From: Actinomyces sp.
GTDB lineage: Bacteria; Actinomycetota; Actinomycetes; Actinomycetales; Actinomycetaceae
Direction: 5' to 3'
Assembly (NCBI RefSeq): GCF_030524025.1
Contig: NZ_JAUNHI010000013.1
Location: forward strand, 1 to 62,914
DNA length: 62,914 nucleotides
Shown here piece after piece: positions 36,809 through 45,266 of this stretch. How positions within the stretch are numbered: the first letter of the stretch is position 1; each line of letters opens with the position of its first letter. Made by a program: the position numbers and the translations under genes. The notes under the pieces are model-generated. The model was not told the DNA's origin. It did no database searches and worked only from the letters and a program-made list of their open reading frames with translations.

Positions 36809-37414
36809 CTACTGCGGCAAGCCGAGACCCGTGACGACCTCGGCTCCCGGCAGCGCCGCCAGCAGCCCGCCGGCGACCAGGAGTTTGGAGTGGCGCACGC
36901 CCGAGCCGATGAGCACCGTCTCGCGCTCCGCCACGGCGCTGTCGATGAACAGCCGCCAGTCCTGGGGCAGGCCGACCGGCGTGATGCCGCCGTACTCCAT
37001 GCCGCTCATCTCCACGGCCCGCTCCACGGGGAGGAAGGAGGCCTTGCGCACGTCGAGCAGCCTCTTGACGACGTGGTTGACATCGGCCAGGTCGGTGGCA
37101 CGCACGACGCAGGCCGCGACACGCTCCTGGCCGCTGCGCCTGCCGGCGACGAGTACGCAGTTGCCGGTGGCCCGAGGGTCCAAACGGTAGTGACGGTTGA
37201 GGACCTCGGTGTCGGAGTGGCGCGGGTCGATCTCCACGACCTGTGCCTGCCGGGCCAGCTCGGCCCCGTCGGGCCCGGACTTCTCCAGCCTCTCCAGCGC
37301 CGCGGCCGCGGGCGCGCCGAGCAGGTCGGTGCGCTCCAGGGCCGGTTGCCAGCCGATCTCCGCGGCCAGGGCCTGGGAGGGCTCACGCGGATCAGTGATA
37401 TCAGCGGTGCTCAT
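36809..37414 (-). CDS. YbaK/EbsC-type aminoacyl-tRNA deacylase
   Basis: 201 residues. YbaK/prolyl-tRNA synthetase-associated domain: CVLVAGRRSGQERVAACVVR, VNHVVKRLLDVRKASFLPVE, MSGMEYGGITPVGLPQDWRL and FIDSAVAERETVLIGSGVRH with LLVAGGLLAAL. The conserved Lys in DVRKASF and the GGITPVGLP loop mark the editing site that clears mis-acylated tRNA (Cys-tRNA-Pro in the archetype). The ATG at 37414 (MSTADITDPREPS) begins the conserved part; a longer frame is spurious. Divergent from trmL; 72 bp from the convergent oxidoreductase. Confidence 0.88.
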   Translation of the reverse strand: MSTADITDPREPSQALAAEIGWQPALERTDLLGAPAAAALERLEKSGPDGAELARQAQVVEIDPRHSDTEVLNRHYRLDPRATGNCVLVAGRRSGQERVAACVVRATDLADVNHVVKRLLDVRKASFLPVERAVEMSGMEYGGITPVGLPQDWRLFIDSAVAERETVLIGSGVRHSKLLVAGGLLAALPGAEVVTGLGLPQ

Positions 37415-37481
37415 GACCCGATCATGGCAGCCCGGGCAGCGCCGCGACCGCCGGGCCTCAGCATGTGGTCTCATTGTCCCC

Positions 37482-37940
37482 GTGCTGCATGTCATCTTCT
37501 ACGAGCCCCGGATCCCGGGCAACACCGGTGCGGCGATCCGGCTGTCCGCCAACACCGGCGCCATGCTCCACCTGGTCGACCCCCTGTTCGAGATGGATGA
37601 CGCCAGGCTGCGCCGCGCGGGGCTGGACTACCACGACCTGGCGCTCACGCGGGTCCACACGACCTGGGCCGACTGCCTGGCCCACGTGCCGGGAAGGATC
37701 CTCGCCTTCACCGCCCGCGCCCACACGGTGCACAGCGACGTCGACTGGCGCTGCGACGACGCCCTGCTCTTCGGCCCTGAGCCCACGGGCCTGCCCGACA
37801 AGGTCCTCGACGACCCGCGGGTGAGCGGGCGCGTGCGCATCCCCATGGTCGAGGACAGCCGCTCCCTCAACCTGGCCAACTCTGCCGCCATCGGCCTCTA
37901 CGAGGCCTGGAGGTCCCTGGGCTACCCCGGAGGCGTGTGA
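37482..37940 (+). CDS. trmL: tRNA (cytidine/uridine(34)-2'-O)-methyltransferase TrmL
   Basis: 152 residues, the usual TrmL length. A SPOUT methyltransferase with a trefoil-knotted SAM site: LHVIFYEPRIPGNTGAAIRL, ANTGAMLHLVDPLFEMDDAR, LLFGPEPTGLPDKVL, and the knot RVRIPMVEDSRSLNLANSAA. It 2'-O-methylates the wobble base of tRNA-Leu isoacceptors. GTG start at 37482. It shares a 67-bp divergent region with the YbaK gene and is followed 140 bp later by the oxidoreductase operon. Confidence 0.93.
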   Translation: MLHVIFYEPRIPGNTGAAIRLSANTGAMLHLVDPLFEMDDARLRRAGLDYHDLALTRVHTTWADCLAHVPGRILAFTARAHTVHSDVDWRCDDALLFGPEPTGLPDKVLDDPRVSGRVRIPMVEDSRSLNLANSAAIGLYEAWRSLGYPGGV

Positions 37941-38080
37941 GCCAGGGCCGGTGCCCGCCCCGCCCGCCGGGCTGTCCATCGCGGATGAGCACCGGTCGGC
38001 CCGTCAATGGTGGGCACCGCGGGCCCGAGGGCCGTAGAGTGGCCCGTGACACGTCCCGGAGGGACCGGCGAGGAGGCCAG

Positions 38081-38680
38081 ATGTTCCAGATCCGAATCCA
38101 TGGTCGAGGCGGACAGGGCGTGGTGACCGCCGCCGACCTGCTCGCCTACGCGGCGTTCAAGGAGGACCGTCACGCCCAGGCCTTCCCGTCCTTCGGCTCG
38201 GAGCGCACCGGGGCGCCCGTGGTCTCCTACTGCCGGATCTCGACCCGGCCGATCCGCAGCCACGAGCCGGTCCTGGCCCCCGATGCCGTCATCGTCCAGG
38301 ATCCCACGCTGCTGACGGCCATCAACGTGTTCTCGGGTCTGAGCCTCGGGGGCTACGCCCTCATCAACTCCGCCCGCCCCTTCTCGACTTTCGACATCGA
38401 CCCCCGCACGGTCGAGGCGGTGCCCCTCGAGCACCGCCTGACCGTCCCGGCCACCGACCTGGCCATGGAGCACCTGGGGCGGCCCCTTCCCAACGCCGTG
38501 CTCCTGGGGGCCTTCACCGCCATGACCGATGTCGTGAGCCTGACGGCGGTGTGCGAGGCCATCGCCGACCGCTTCCCCGGGGCGCTGGGGGAGCGCAACA
38601 TCGAGGCGGCCCGCGCCGCCCACGAGATCATCGCCGACAAGATCGCCCTGACCGCCAAGGAGGACCACGGTGCTGCGTGA
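38081..38680 (+). CDS. porG: 2-oxoacid:ferredoxin oxidoreductase gamma subunit
   Basis: 199 residues. Gamma subunit of the pyruvate:ferredoxin oxidoreductase class: MFQIRIHGRGGQGVVTAADL, LAYAAFKEDRHAQAFPSFGS, ERTGAPVVSYCRIS and PNAVLLGAFTAMTDVVSLTA, then the closing FPGALGERNIEAARAAHEII. It helps bind CoA and assembles with the alpha and beta subunits in the cytoplasm. The ATG at 38081 has a perfect AGGAGG site. It opens the four-gene operon and overlaps the alpha gene by 11 bp. Confidence 0.92.
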   Translation: MFQIRIHGRGGQGVVTAADLLAYAAFKEDRHAQAFPSFGSERTGAPVVSYCRISTRPIRSHEPVLAPDAVIVQDPTLLTAINVFSGLSLGGYALINSARPFSTFDIDPRTVEAVPLEHRLTVPATDLAMEHLGRPLPNAVLLGAFTAMTDVVSLTAVCEAIADRFPGALGERNIEAARAAHEIIADKIALTAKEDHGAA

Positions 38681-39884
38681 GATCGAAGGATCCAAGGCGG
38701 TGGCGGCCGCCGTGGCCGCCTGCCGCCCCGACGTCGTGTGCGCCTACCCCATCTCCCCGCAGACGCATATCGTCGAAGAGCTCTCCCGCCTGGTCAAGGT
38801 CGGCCGCCTCGACAGCCAGTACGTCAACGTCGAGTCGGAGTTCGCCGCCCAGTCCGTGGCCATCGGGGCCAGCGCCGTGGGGGCGAGGGCCTATACGGCC
38901 ACGGCCTCCCAGGGCCTGCTCTACATGGTCGAGGCCGTCTACAACGCCGCCGGCCTGGGCCTGCCCATCGTCATGACGGTGGCCAACCGGGCCATCGGCG
39001 CGCCCATCAACATCTGGAACGACCAGACCGACACGATGAGCCAGCGCGACTGCGGCTGGCTCCAGCTCTTCGCCGCCGACAACCAGGAGGCCGCCGACCT
39101 CCACGTCCAGGCCTTCAGGATCGCCGAGGAGCTGAGCCTGCCGGTCATGGTGTGCATGGACGGCTTCGTGCTGACCCACGCCGTCGAACGCGTCGACGTC
39201 CCCGAGCTCGAGCAGGTCGACGCTTTCCTGCCCCCCTTCGTCCCCGTCCAGCGCCTCGACCCCGACGACCCGGTGACTATCGGCGCCATGGTGGGGCCGG
39301 AGGCCTTCACCGAGGTGCGCTACCTGGCCCACCGCAGGCAGCTCGATGCGGTCGACGTCGTCGAGCGCGTCGGCCGCGAGTTCGCCCAGGCCTTCGGGCG
39401 GGACTCCGGCGGGCTGCTCCACTGCTACCGCACCGAGGGCGCCGAGACCGTCGTCGTCGCCCTGGGCTCGGTCACCGGCACCCTCAAGGACGTCATCGAC
39501 GCCCTGTGGGACCAGGGGCAGGAGGTCGGGCTGGTGTCCCTGACTTCCTTCCGGCCCTTCCCGCACGAGGCCATGGCCCGGGCCCTGGCCGGTGCCCGCC
39601 GGGTGGTCAGCCTGGAGCGGGCCTTCAGCCCGGGCCGCGGGGGAGTGGTCGAGCAGGACCTGCGCCGGGTCCTGTGGGACCGGCGCGACGGGGTCGGTCT
39701 GACCACGGTGGTCGCCGGGCTCGGCGGGCGCGACATCACCTCGGCCTCCCTGCGCGTCCTGTTGGAGCGGGCGGTGCGCGGTGAGCTCGAGCCCCTGGAG
39801 TTCCTCGACCTCGACACCGCCGCCGTGGCCGCCCACCTGTCCGCCGTCGGCGTGCCCGCCCCCCTGACCGAAGGAGCCGAGTGA
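38670..39884 (+). CDS. porA: 2-oxoacid:ferredoxin oxidoreductase alpha subunit
   Basis: 404 residues. Alpha subunit: EGSKAVAAAVAACRPDVVCA, YPISPQTHIVEEL, YVNVESEFAAQSVAIGASAV, TATASQGLLYMVEAVYNAAG (the TASxG loop near TPP) and ALGSVTGTLKDVIDALWDQG in domain II. With the beta subunit it oxidises a 2-oxoacid, most likely pyruvate, to acyl-CoA and CO2. GTG start at 38670 inside the end of porG indicates translational coupling. The pyruvate substrate is inferred from the closest archetypes, not proven by a residue. Confidence 0.92.
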   Translation: MLREIEGSKAVAAAVAACRPDVVCAYPISPQTHIVEELSRLVKVGRLDSQYVNVESEFAAQSVAIGASAVGARAYTATASQGLLYMVEAVYNAAGLGLPIVMTVANRAIGAPINIWNDQTDTMSQRDCGWLQLFAADNQEAADLHVQAFRIAEELSLPVMVCMDGFVLTHAVERVDVPELEQVDAFLPPFVPVQRLDPDDPVTIGAMVGPEAFTEVRYLAHRRQLDAVDVVERVGREFAQAFGRDSGGLLHCYRTEGAETVVVALGSVTGTLKDVIDALWDQGQEVGLVSLTSFRPFPHEAMARALAGARRVVSLERAFSPGRGGVVEQDLRRVLWDRRDGVGLTTVVAGLGGRDITSASLRVLLERAVRGELEPLEFLDLDTAAVAAHLSAVGVPAPLTEGAE

Positions 39885-40996
39885 TGACCGCCTCGACCAC
39901 GCCTCCGAGCGCACCCACGAAGTTCTACCAGGTCGGCTCCTTCGCCGTCGGCAACCGCCTGCTGCCCGAGGTCGGCTCGATCCAGTCCAGCCGCGAGCGC
40001 GCCAACACCCTGACCTCGGGCCACCGTGCCTGCCAGGGCTGCGGCGAGGCGCTGGGGGCCCGCTACGTCCTGGACGCCGCGGACGCCGCCGCCCGCGCCG
40101 CCGGCGGCTCGGTGGTCACAGTCAACGCCACCGGCTGCCTGGAGGTCTTCTCCTCGCCCTACCCCGAGTCCGCCTGGCGCCTGCCCTGGCTCCACTCCCT
40201 GTTCGGCAACGCTCCGGCGGTGGCCACCGGGGTGGCCGCGGGCCTGCGCGCCCTGGGCAACGAGGAGACCCGCGTCGTGGCCCAGGGCGGCGACGGCGGG
40301 ACGGTCGACATCGGCTTCGGCTGCCTGTCGGGCATGTTTGAGCGCAACGACGACGTGCTCTACGTGTGCTACGACAACGAGGCCTACATGAACACCGGGG
40401 TCCAGCGCTCGGGGGCCACGCCCCCCGCGGCGCGCACCGCCACCACCCAGGCGGTGGGCGAGGCCCCCGGCAATGTCTTCGGCCAGGGCAAGGACGTGCC
40501 GCGCATCGCCATGGCCCATGAAATCCCTTACGTCGCCACCGCCACGGTGGCTGACCTGCGCGACCTGGAGCGCAAGGTCACCTACGCCATGGGCCTGCGC
40601 GGTGCGCGCTACATCCACGTCTTCGTGCCCTGCCCGCTGGGCTGGGGCACGAAGTCCTCGCACACGGTGCGCCTGGCCCGTCTGGCCGTGGAGTCCGGTC
40701 TCTTCCCGGTCTTCGAGGCGGTCCACGGCGAGGTCTCGGCGGTCAGCCCCATCCGGCGCCAGGTGCCGGTGGAGGACTACCTGGTCCTCCAGCGCCGCTA
40801 CGCCCACCTGTTCAAGCCCACGAAGGACGTCGTGACCATCGGCCGTATCCAGGCCCTGGCCGACCGCAACATCCGGCGCTACGGGCTGCTGTCCCACGGC
40901 GAGGAGGTCACGCCCGTGCTGCCGGACTCCGCCACCGGCGCCTCCTCGACCCTGGGGGCCCGCGCCGACCTCAACGACGCACCCAAGGAGGACTGA
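39884..40996 (+). CDS. porB: 2-oxoacid:ferredoxin oxidoreductase beta subunit
   Basis: 370 residues. TPP-binding beta subunit: RACQGCGEALGARYVLDAAD with the first cluster cysteines, VTVNATGCLEVFSSPYPESA, VVAQGGDGGTVDIGFGCLSG (GDG, Mg-TPP) and CYDNEAYMNTGVQRSGATPP, then a Cys in HVFVPCPLGWG. This is the pyruvate-type PorB with a proximal [4Fe-4S]. The ATG at 39884 is preferred to GTG at 39881 because AGGAG lies 7 bp upstream; its A is the last base of the porA stop. The N-terminal about 40 residues before SGHRACQGCG are longer than in many PorB proteins. Confidence 0.92.
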   Translation: MTASTTPPSAPTKFYQVGSFAVGNRLLPEVGSIQSSRERANTLTSGHRACQGCGEALGARYVLDAADAAARAAGGSVVTVNATGCLEVFSSPYPESAWRLPWLHSLFGNAPAVATGVAAGLRALGNEETRVVAQGGDGGTVDIGFGCLSGMFERNDDVLYVCYDNEAYMNTGVQRSGATPPAARTATTQAVGEAPGNVFGQGKDVPRIAMAHEIPYVATATVADLRDLERKVTYAMGLRGARYIHVFVPCPLGWGTKSSHTVRLARLAVESGLFPVFEAVHGEVSAVSPIRRQVPVEDYLVLQRRYAHLFKPTKDVVTIGRIQALADRNIRRYGLLSHGEEVTPVLPDSATGASSTLGARADLNDAPKED

Positions 40997-40997
40997 G

Positions 40998-42680
40998 ATG
41001 AGCCAGACGACGACGCCCGCGGCCCCGGCCGGCGGGCAGCAGCGCCCCTTCGCCATCACCCTGACCACCGGATCCTCGCTGGAGAACAAGACCGGTGCGT
41101 GGCGCGTCGAGAGGCCTGTGTACCGCGACTTCCTCCCGCCGTGCAACGCCGCCTGCCCCGCCGGGGAGAACATCCAGAAGTGGCTCTACGACGCCGAGGA
41201 CGGCTCTTATGAGCGGGCCTGGAGGACCCTCATGGAGGACAACCCCCTGCCGGCGGTCATGGGCCGGGTGTGCTACCACCCCTGCCAGACCGCCTGCAAC
41301 CGCGGCCAGGTTGACCAGGCGGTGGGCATCAACGCCGTCGAGCGCTTCCTGGGCGATGAGGCGCTGCGCCAGGGCTGGCTGCCCGACCCGCCCGGCCCCG
41401 ACACCGGCAAGCGGGTCCTGGTCGTGGGGGCCGGACCCGCCGGCCTGAGCGCCGCCTACCAGCTGCGCAGGATGGGGCACGCCGTGACGGTGCGCGACGC
41501 CGCCCCCCGCCCCGGCGGGATGATGCGCTACGGGATCCCCGCCTACCGGCTGCCCCGCGACGTGCTCGACGCCGAGATCGCCCGCATCGAGGCCATGGGG
41601 GTGGACTTCGTCATGGACAGCAAGGTCGAGCGCGTCCTGCCCGACCTGGAGTCCGGGCAGTTCGACGCCGTCTTCCTGGCCATCGGCGCCCAGATCGGTC
41701 GGCGCGCTTATATCCCCGCCGGTGAGACCGCGCGGATCCTCGACGCGGTCAGCCTCCTGCGCCGGGTCGAGGACGGCGGGCAGGACGATGCGGGCGACCA
41801 GCTGATGCTGGGGCGGCGCGTGGTCGTCTACGGCGGGGGCAACACGGCCCTCGACGCGGCCCGCACGGCCAAGCGCCTGGGCGCCGAGGAGGCCATCATC
41901 GTCTACCGGCGCACGCGTGAGCGGATGCCCGCCCACGACTCGGAGGTCGCCGAGGCCCTCGAGGAGGGGGTGACGATGCGCTGGCTGTCGACGGTCCAGC
42001 ACGCCGACGGCGGGAGCCTGCGCATCGAGAGGATGGAGCTCGACGAGACCGGCTTCCCCCGGCCCACCGGCCAGACCGAGGAGCTGGCCGCCGACTCGCT
42101 CATCCTGGCCCTGGGGCAGGAGTCGGACCTGGGGCTGGTCGAGGGCGTCCCGGGGCTGAGCATCGACGACGGCGTCGTCGAGGTCGACGCCCGGCTCATG
42201 ACCGGGTACCCCGGGCTGTTCGCCGGAGGGGACATGGTGCCGGCCGACCGCACCGTGACCACCGGCGTGGGCCACGGCAAGCGGGCGGCGCGGGCCATCG
42301 ACGCCTACCTGCGCGGCGAGGTCTACGAGCCGGCGCCCAAGGCGCCGCTGGCCCAGATCGGCGCCATCAACTCCTGGTACTACTCCGACGCCCCCCGGCA
42401 GGTGCGCCAGCGGCTGGAGGGGGCGCGGCGGGCCCAGACCTTCGACGAGGTCGTCCTGGGGCTGAGCGCCGACAACGCCCTGTTCGAGGCGCGCCGGTGC
42501 ATGAGCTGCGGCAACTGCTTCGAGTGCGACAACTGCTTCGGGGTCTGCCCCGACAACGCGGTCATCAAGCTCGAGCCGGGCAAGCGCTACGCCTTCAACT
42601 ACGACTACTGCAAGGGCTGCGGCATCTGCGTCGAGGAGTGCCCCTGCGGTGCCATCGAGATGGTGCCCGAGCTCACCTGA
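40998..42680 (+). CDS. GltD-like FAD/NAD(P)H oxidoreductase fused to a 2x[4Fe-4S] ferredoxin domain
   Basis: 560 residues. The N-terminal Cys-rich [4Fe-4S] segment is PPCNAACPAGENIQKWLYDA plus VCYHPCQTACNRGQVDQAVG. Next comes a GltD-type flavoprotein core with GKRVLVVGAGPAGLSAAYQL (FAD) and GRRVVVYGGGNTALDAARTA (NAD(P)H), then IVYRRTRERMPA and TGYPGLFAGGDMVPADRTVT. The C-terminal ferredoxin domain (about residues 495-555) has CMSCGNCFECDNCFGVCPDN and YDYCKGCGICVEECPCGAIE. There is no separate porD, so this domain is the likely delta ferredoxin. Electrons from 2-oxoacid oxidation may therefore pass directly to NAD(P)+ on the same polypeptide, or run backward. It starts 1 bp after the porB stop. 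Confidence 0.88.
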   Translation: MSQTTTPAAPAGGQQRPFAITLTTGSSLENKTGAWRVERPVYRDFLPPCNAACPAGENIQKWLYDAEDGSYERAWRTLMEDNPLPAVMGRVCYHPCQTACNRGQVDQAVGINAVERFLGDEALRQGWLPDPPGPDTGKRVLVVGAGPAGLSAAYQLRRMGHAVTVRDAAPRPGGMMRYGIPAYRLPRDVLDAEIARIEAMGVDFVMDSKVERVLPDLESGQFDAVFLAIGAQIGRRAYIPAGETARILDAVSLLRRVEDGGQDDAGDQLMLGRRVVVYGGGNTALDAARTAKRLGAEEAIIVYRRTRERMPAHDSEVAEALEEGVTMRWLSTVQHADGGSLRIERMELDETGFPRPTGQTEELAADSLILALGQESDLGLVEGVPGLSIDDGVVEVDARLMTGYPGLFAGGDMVPADRTVTTGVGHGKRAARAIDAYLRGEVYEPAPKAPLAQIGAINSWYYSDAPRQVRQRLEGARRAQTFDEVVLGLSADNALFEARRCMSCGNCFECDNCFGVCPDNAVIKLEPGKRYAFNYDYCKGCGICVEECPCGAIEMVPELT

Positions 42681-42695
42681 GAGCGCCGGTGCTCC

Positions 42696-43550
42696 TCAGA
42701 GCATCCCGGCGGGCCGCACGGACAGGTCATCGATGGAGGCGTCCAGCGGCATGTCGACCGCCAGGCGGACCGTGGCCGCCACCGAGGGCGCCGTCATGTG
42801 GTCGGCGGCCCGGTAGCGGGGAAGGTCGGCGCCCTCGGCGCGCAGCCGCAGGGCCTTGGCGTGGTGGAGGCGCTTCTGCATCGGGGTGTCGACCCGTCCG
42901 GGGTAGACGGTGGTCACGCGCACCTGCCCGCGCTCCTCCTCGCGCAGGCAGTCGGCCAGTGCCCTCATGCCCGCCTTGGCCGCGCAGTACAGCGCCTGCC
43001 CGGGCCAGGTCCGCAGGCCCGCACCGGAGTTGATCATGACGACCAGGCCGCGTGCGCGGCGCAGGGCCGTCAGCAGCAGGCCGGTCAGGTGGGCGACCGC
43101 CACGAGGTCGAGGTCGAGGACGTCGCGCCACTGCTGCGGGGTCAGCTCATCGACCCGTGCGGCCGCCTCGACGCCCGCAGAGTGGACGAGGACGTCGAGG
43201 CGATCGATGCCCAGCTCATCCACCGCCCGGGTGACGGCCTCGTCGTCGGTCAGGTCCACGGCGCGGGTGCGGATGCGCGCCTCGCTCTCGGCGGCCAGCA
43301 GCATGGCCAGGTCGTCGAGGTCCGCGGCGGTGCGCGCCATGAGGACGAGGTCGTGGTCGACGACGAGGTTCTGTGCCACCGCCAGGCCGATCCCGGAGGT
43401 CGCACCGGTCACCAGTGCCAGCGGACGGTGCTGGTGACGACCGGTGTCGACCCGGGGCAGCGCTCCGGTGATGACGGGCAGCTCGGCCTCGGGCCGACGT
43501 CGGCGCCCCTTGGGCTGGAGATCCTGGCGGGGCGGCTTGTCGGCGGTCAC
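42696..43550 (-). CDS. Short-chain dehydrogenase/reductase
   Basis: 284 residues. Classical SDR: PLALVTGATSGIGLAVAQNL (TGxxxGIG cofactor loop), LDVLVHSAGVEAAARVDELT (a degenerate NNAG position, HSAG), catalytic Ser in LVVMINSGAGLRTWPG and YxxxK in YCAAKAGMRAL. An unusual N-terminal tail of about 40 residues (PPRQDLQPKGRRRRPEAELP) precedes the Rossmann fold. Substrate unknown. It starts ATGA-coupled to the YbhB gene and converges on the oxidoreductase operon with a 15-bp gap. Confidence 0.87.
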   Translation of the reverse strand: MTADKPPRQDLQPKGRRRRPEAELPVITGALPRVDTGRHQHRPLALVTGATSGIGLAVAQNLVVDHDLVLMARTAADLDDLAMLLAAESEARIRTRAVDLTDDEAVTRAVDELGIDRLDVLVHSAGVEAAARVDELTPQQWRDVLDLDLVAVAHLTGLLLTALRRARGLVVMINSGAGLRTWPGQALYCAAKAGMRALADCLREEERGQVRVTTVYPGRVDTPMQKRLHHAKALRLRAEGADLPRYRAADHMTAPSVAATVRLAVDMPLDASIDDLSVRPAGML

Positions 43551-44122
43551 TGGGCCTCCTGGAGGTAGGGTGCGGCGCCGGGCTCGCCCGGCAGGGAGTA
43601 GGTGGCGGTCAAGGTGGCCCGGGCGATGCAGTGCTCGTTGCTCGCGAAGGCCACGGCGGTGGGACTGGCCTCGTCGTCCAGGCCGAGGGTCTCCACGTCC
43701 AGGGCCAGGACCGCGAAGACGTAGCGGTGCTCACCATCACCGGCCGGCGGGTAGGGGCCGAACCATGCGTGCGTGCCCGCGTCGGTGGCGGCGTGGAAGG
43801 CGGCCCCCTCCAGCGTCAGGTCGGACTCCCCGGCCCCCCGGGGCAGGGAGGTGACCGTGGCGTCCAGGTCCTGGATGGTCCAGTGCCACCAGCCGGCCGG
43901 GGTTGGTGCGTCGGGATCGAAGCAGGACACGACGAAGGAGCGGGTCTCCGGGGGGAAGCCCGACCAGTGCAGCTCGGGGGAGATGTTGTCGTGAACGGCT
44001 GTGAACCGGTCCGCGAGCCGTCCGCCCTCGGCGACGTCGTCGGAGGCCAGGGTGAAGGAGGGCAGGGCGGGCATGAGGTCGTAGGGTGAGGGAGGGCGTG
44101 GGCGTGTGAGCTCTACTGTCAC
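43547..44122 (-). CDS. YbhB/YbcL-family Raf-kinase-inhibitor-like protein
   Basis: 191 residues. PEBP fold: MPALPSFTLASDDVAEGGRL, NISPELHWSGFPPETRSFVV, SCFDPDAPTPAGWWHWTIQD (the DPDAP ligand-binding loop), GTHAWFGPYPPAGDGEHRYV and a C-terminal ATLTATYSLPGEPG. Function in bacteria is not settled. The GTG at 44122 (VTVELTRPRPPSPYDLMPAL) begins the conserved sequence after a GAGAGAGA purine stretch; the longer frame is spurious. Cotranscribed with the SDR gene. Confidence 0.87.
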   Translation of the reverse strand: MTVELTRPRPPSPYDLMPALPSFTLASDDVAEGGRLADRFTAVHDNISPELHWSGFPPETRSFVVSCFDPDAPTPAGWWHWTIQDLDATVTSLPRGAGESDLTLEGAAFHAATDAGTHAWFGPYPPAGDGEHRYVFAVLALDVETLGLDDEASPTAVAFASNEHCIARATLTATYSLPGEPGAAPYLQEAQ

Positions 44123-44303
44123 GGGAGTCTCTCTCGAGGCAGGGACGTCTGGTACGAACTCACTGTAGACGGCCGACCTGATAGGAGCCAGGGCGTGCGG
44201 TGAGCGTCCCCCCGCACGGCGGCAGGACACCGGTGGGACAGGGCGGGAGCGCCGCAGGGGAGCAGCCCGGGAGCCGGGTGGGAGGCGGCTGTGTCCGGGG
44301 CGG

Positions 44304-44333
44304 TTGTTGCGTGTCGCAGCCGGGCGCTACGAT
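44304..44333 (+). promoter_or_regulatory. Putative imuA-imuB promoter
   Basis: TTGTTG at 44304-44309 and TACGAT at 44328-44333 are separated by 18 bp, as -35 and -10 elements of a housekeeping promoter, in the gap upstream of imuA. The LexA box begins 10 bp after the -10 element, so repressor would cover the start site. The hexamers are only fair matches to the consensus. Confidence 0.45.
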
Positions 44334-44342
44334 GACAGGAGA

Positions 44343-44358
44343 TCGAACAAGTGTTCGA
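44343..44358 (+). promoter_or_regulatory. Perfect LexA (SOS) box
   Basis: TCGAACAAGTGTTCGA matches the actinobacterial SOS consensus TCGAAC-N4-GTTCGA at every defined position. It lies 93 bp before imuA and next to the putative -10 element, so the imuA-imuB operon should be repressed by LexA and induced by DNA damage. Confidence 0.9.
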
Positions 44359-44450
44359 TCGAGTGTTCTGTGTCGAGTGGTCGGTTCTCTGCGAGGTGCC
44401 GGGTGTTCCCGGGCCCCGGCCCGGCACGCGGCGTGAGGAGGGCGGAGACT

Positions 44451-45266
44451 ATGGGCTCAGCTCCCGCCGCTGACGCGGCGAGCGGCCGGGCGGGGGACCG
44501 CCTGGCGGCCGCCCGTGCCGCACTCACCCTGGCCGAGCAGCGCACGGGCCTGCGCGGCCCCCGGGAGCGCGAGGTCCAACGGGCCCTGGCCCGCGCCCTG
44601 GACGGGGCCGGACCGGATGCCGCCGAAGGCGCCTGGCTCGAGGTCGGCGCGGACACCGCCGGAGTGCTCAGCCTGGACGGATCGGTGTGCGCCCTGCTGG
44701 CCGCGGCCGCCCGCAGGCAGGGCGAGCAGGGGTGGTGCGCCGTCGTCGGCTGCGAGGGGATCGGGTGGGCCGCCGCGGCGGAGGTGGGGCTGGTCCTGGG
44801 CAGGGTCATGACCGTGCGGGGTGAGGACCTCGACCCGTCCACCGCCCTGGCGGTCACCAGCACCCTGCTCGACGGCGTCGACGTCCTCCTGCTGTCCCCC
44901 GGGGTGGTGGACATGCTTCGCCCGCGGGACCGGCACAGCCTGCTGGCGCGGGCCCGTGAGCGCCGTGCCCTCATCCTCACCCCCGCCCCCTGGGAGGGGG
45001 CCAGGCGCCTGAGCGCCCGCCTGGCGGATGTCGACCAGAGCCTGTGGGGGCAGGAGCCCGCGGCCCGGCTGCCGCCGGCCGCGGACCACCGGCGGCCTGG
45101 GGCCGGTGTGGCGCGGGTCGTCGAGCTGCGCGCCGCCGCGCGCGAGATGCCCGGCGGGCGGGTCCGCGCCCTGACCTGGTCCCTGCTCGAGGCCGCGCGT
45201 CCCGGGACCTCCTGGAGGTTGAGGGTCGGGGCCGAGGGCGCGTACGCCGAGGCGGGTCCCCTGTGA
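44451..45266 (+). CDS. imuA: ImuA-type (RecA-like) SOS mutasome protein
   Basis: 271 residues. It has a RecA-like organisation without a functional P-loop: WCAVVGCEGIGWAAAAEVGL occupies the place of Walker A (GxxGxGKT), and DVLLLSPGVVDMLRPRDRHS the place of Walker B. The C-terminal RVRALTWSLLEAARPGTSWR resembles the end of mycobacterial ImuA'. ImuA' binds ImuB and DnaE2 to form the mutasome that copies damaged DNA. Chosen start: ATG 44451 after GAGGAGGGCGGAG; GTG 44433 is possible. It overlaps imuB by 4 bp (GTGA) and is under the LexA box. Confidence 0.85.
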   Translation: MGSAPAADAASGRAGDRLAAARAALTLAEQRTGLRGPREREVQRALARALDGAGPDAAEGAWLEVGADTAGVLSLDGSVCALLAAAARRQGEQGWCAVVGCEGIGWAAAAEVGLVLGRVMTVRGEDLDPSTALAVTSTLLDGVDVLLLSPGVVDMLRPRDRHSLLARARERRALILTPAPWEGARRLSARLADVDQSLWGQEPAARLPPAADHRRPGAGVARVVELRAAAREMPGGRVRALTWSLLEAARPGTSWRLRVGAEGAYAEAGPL

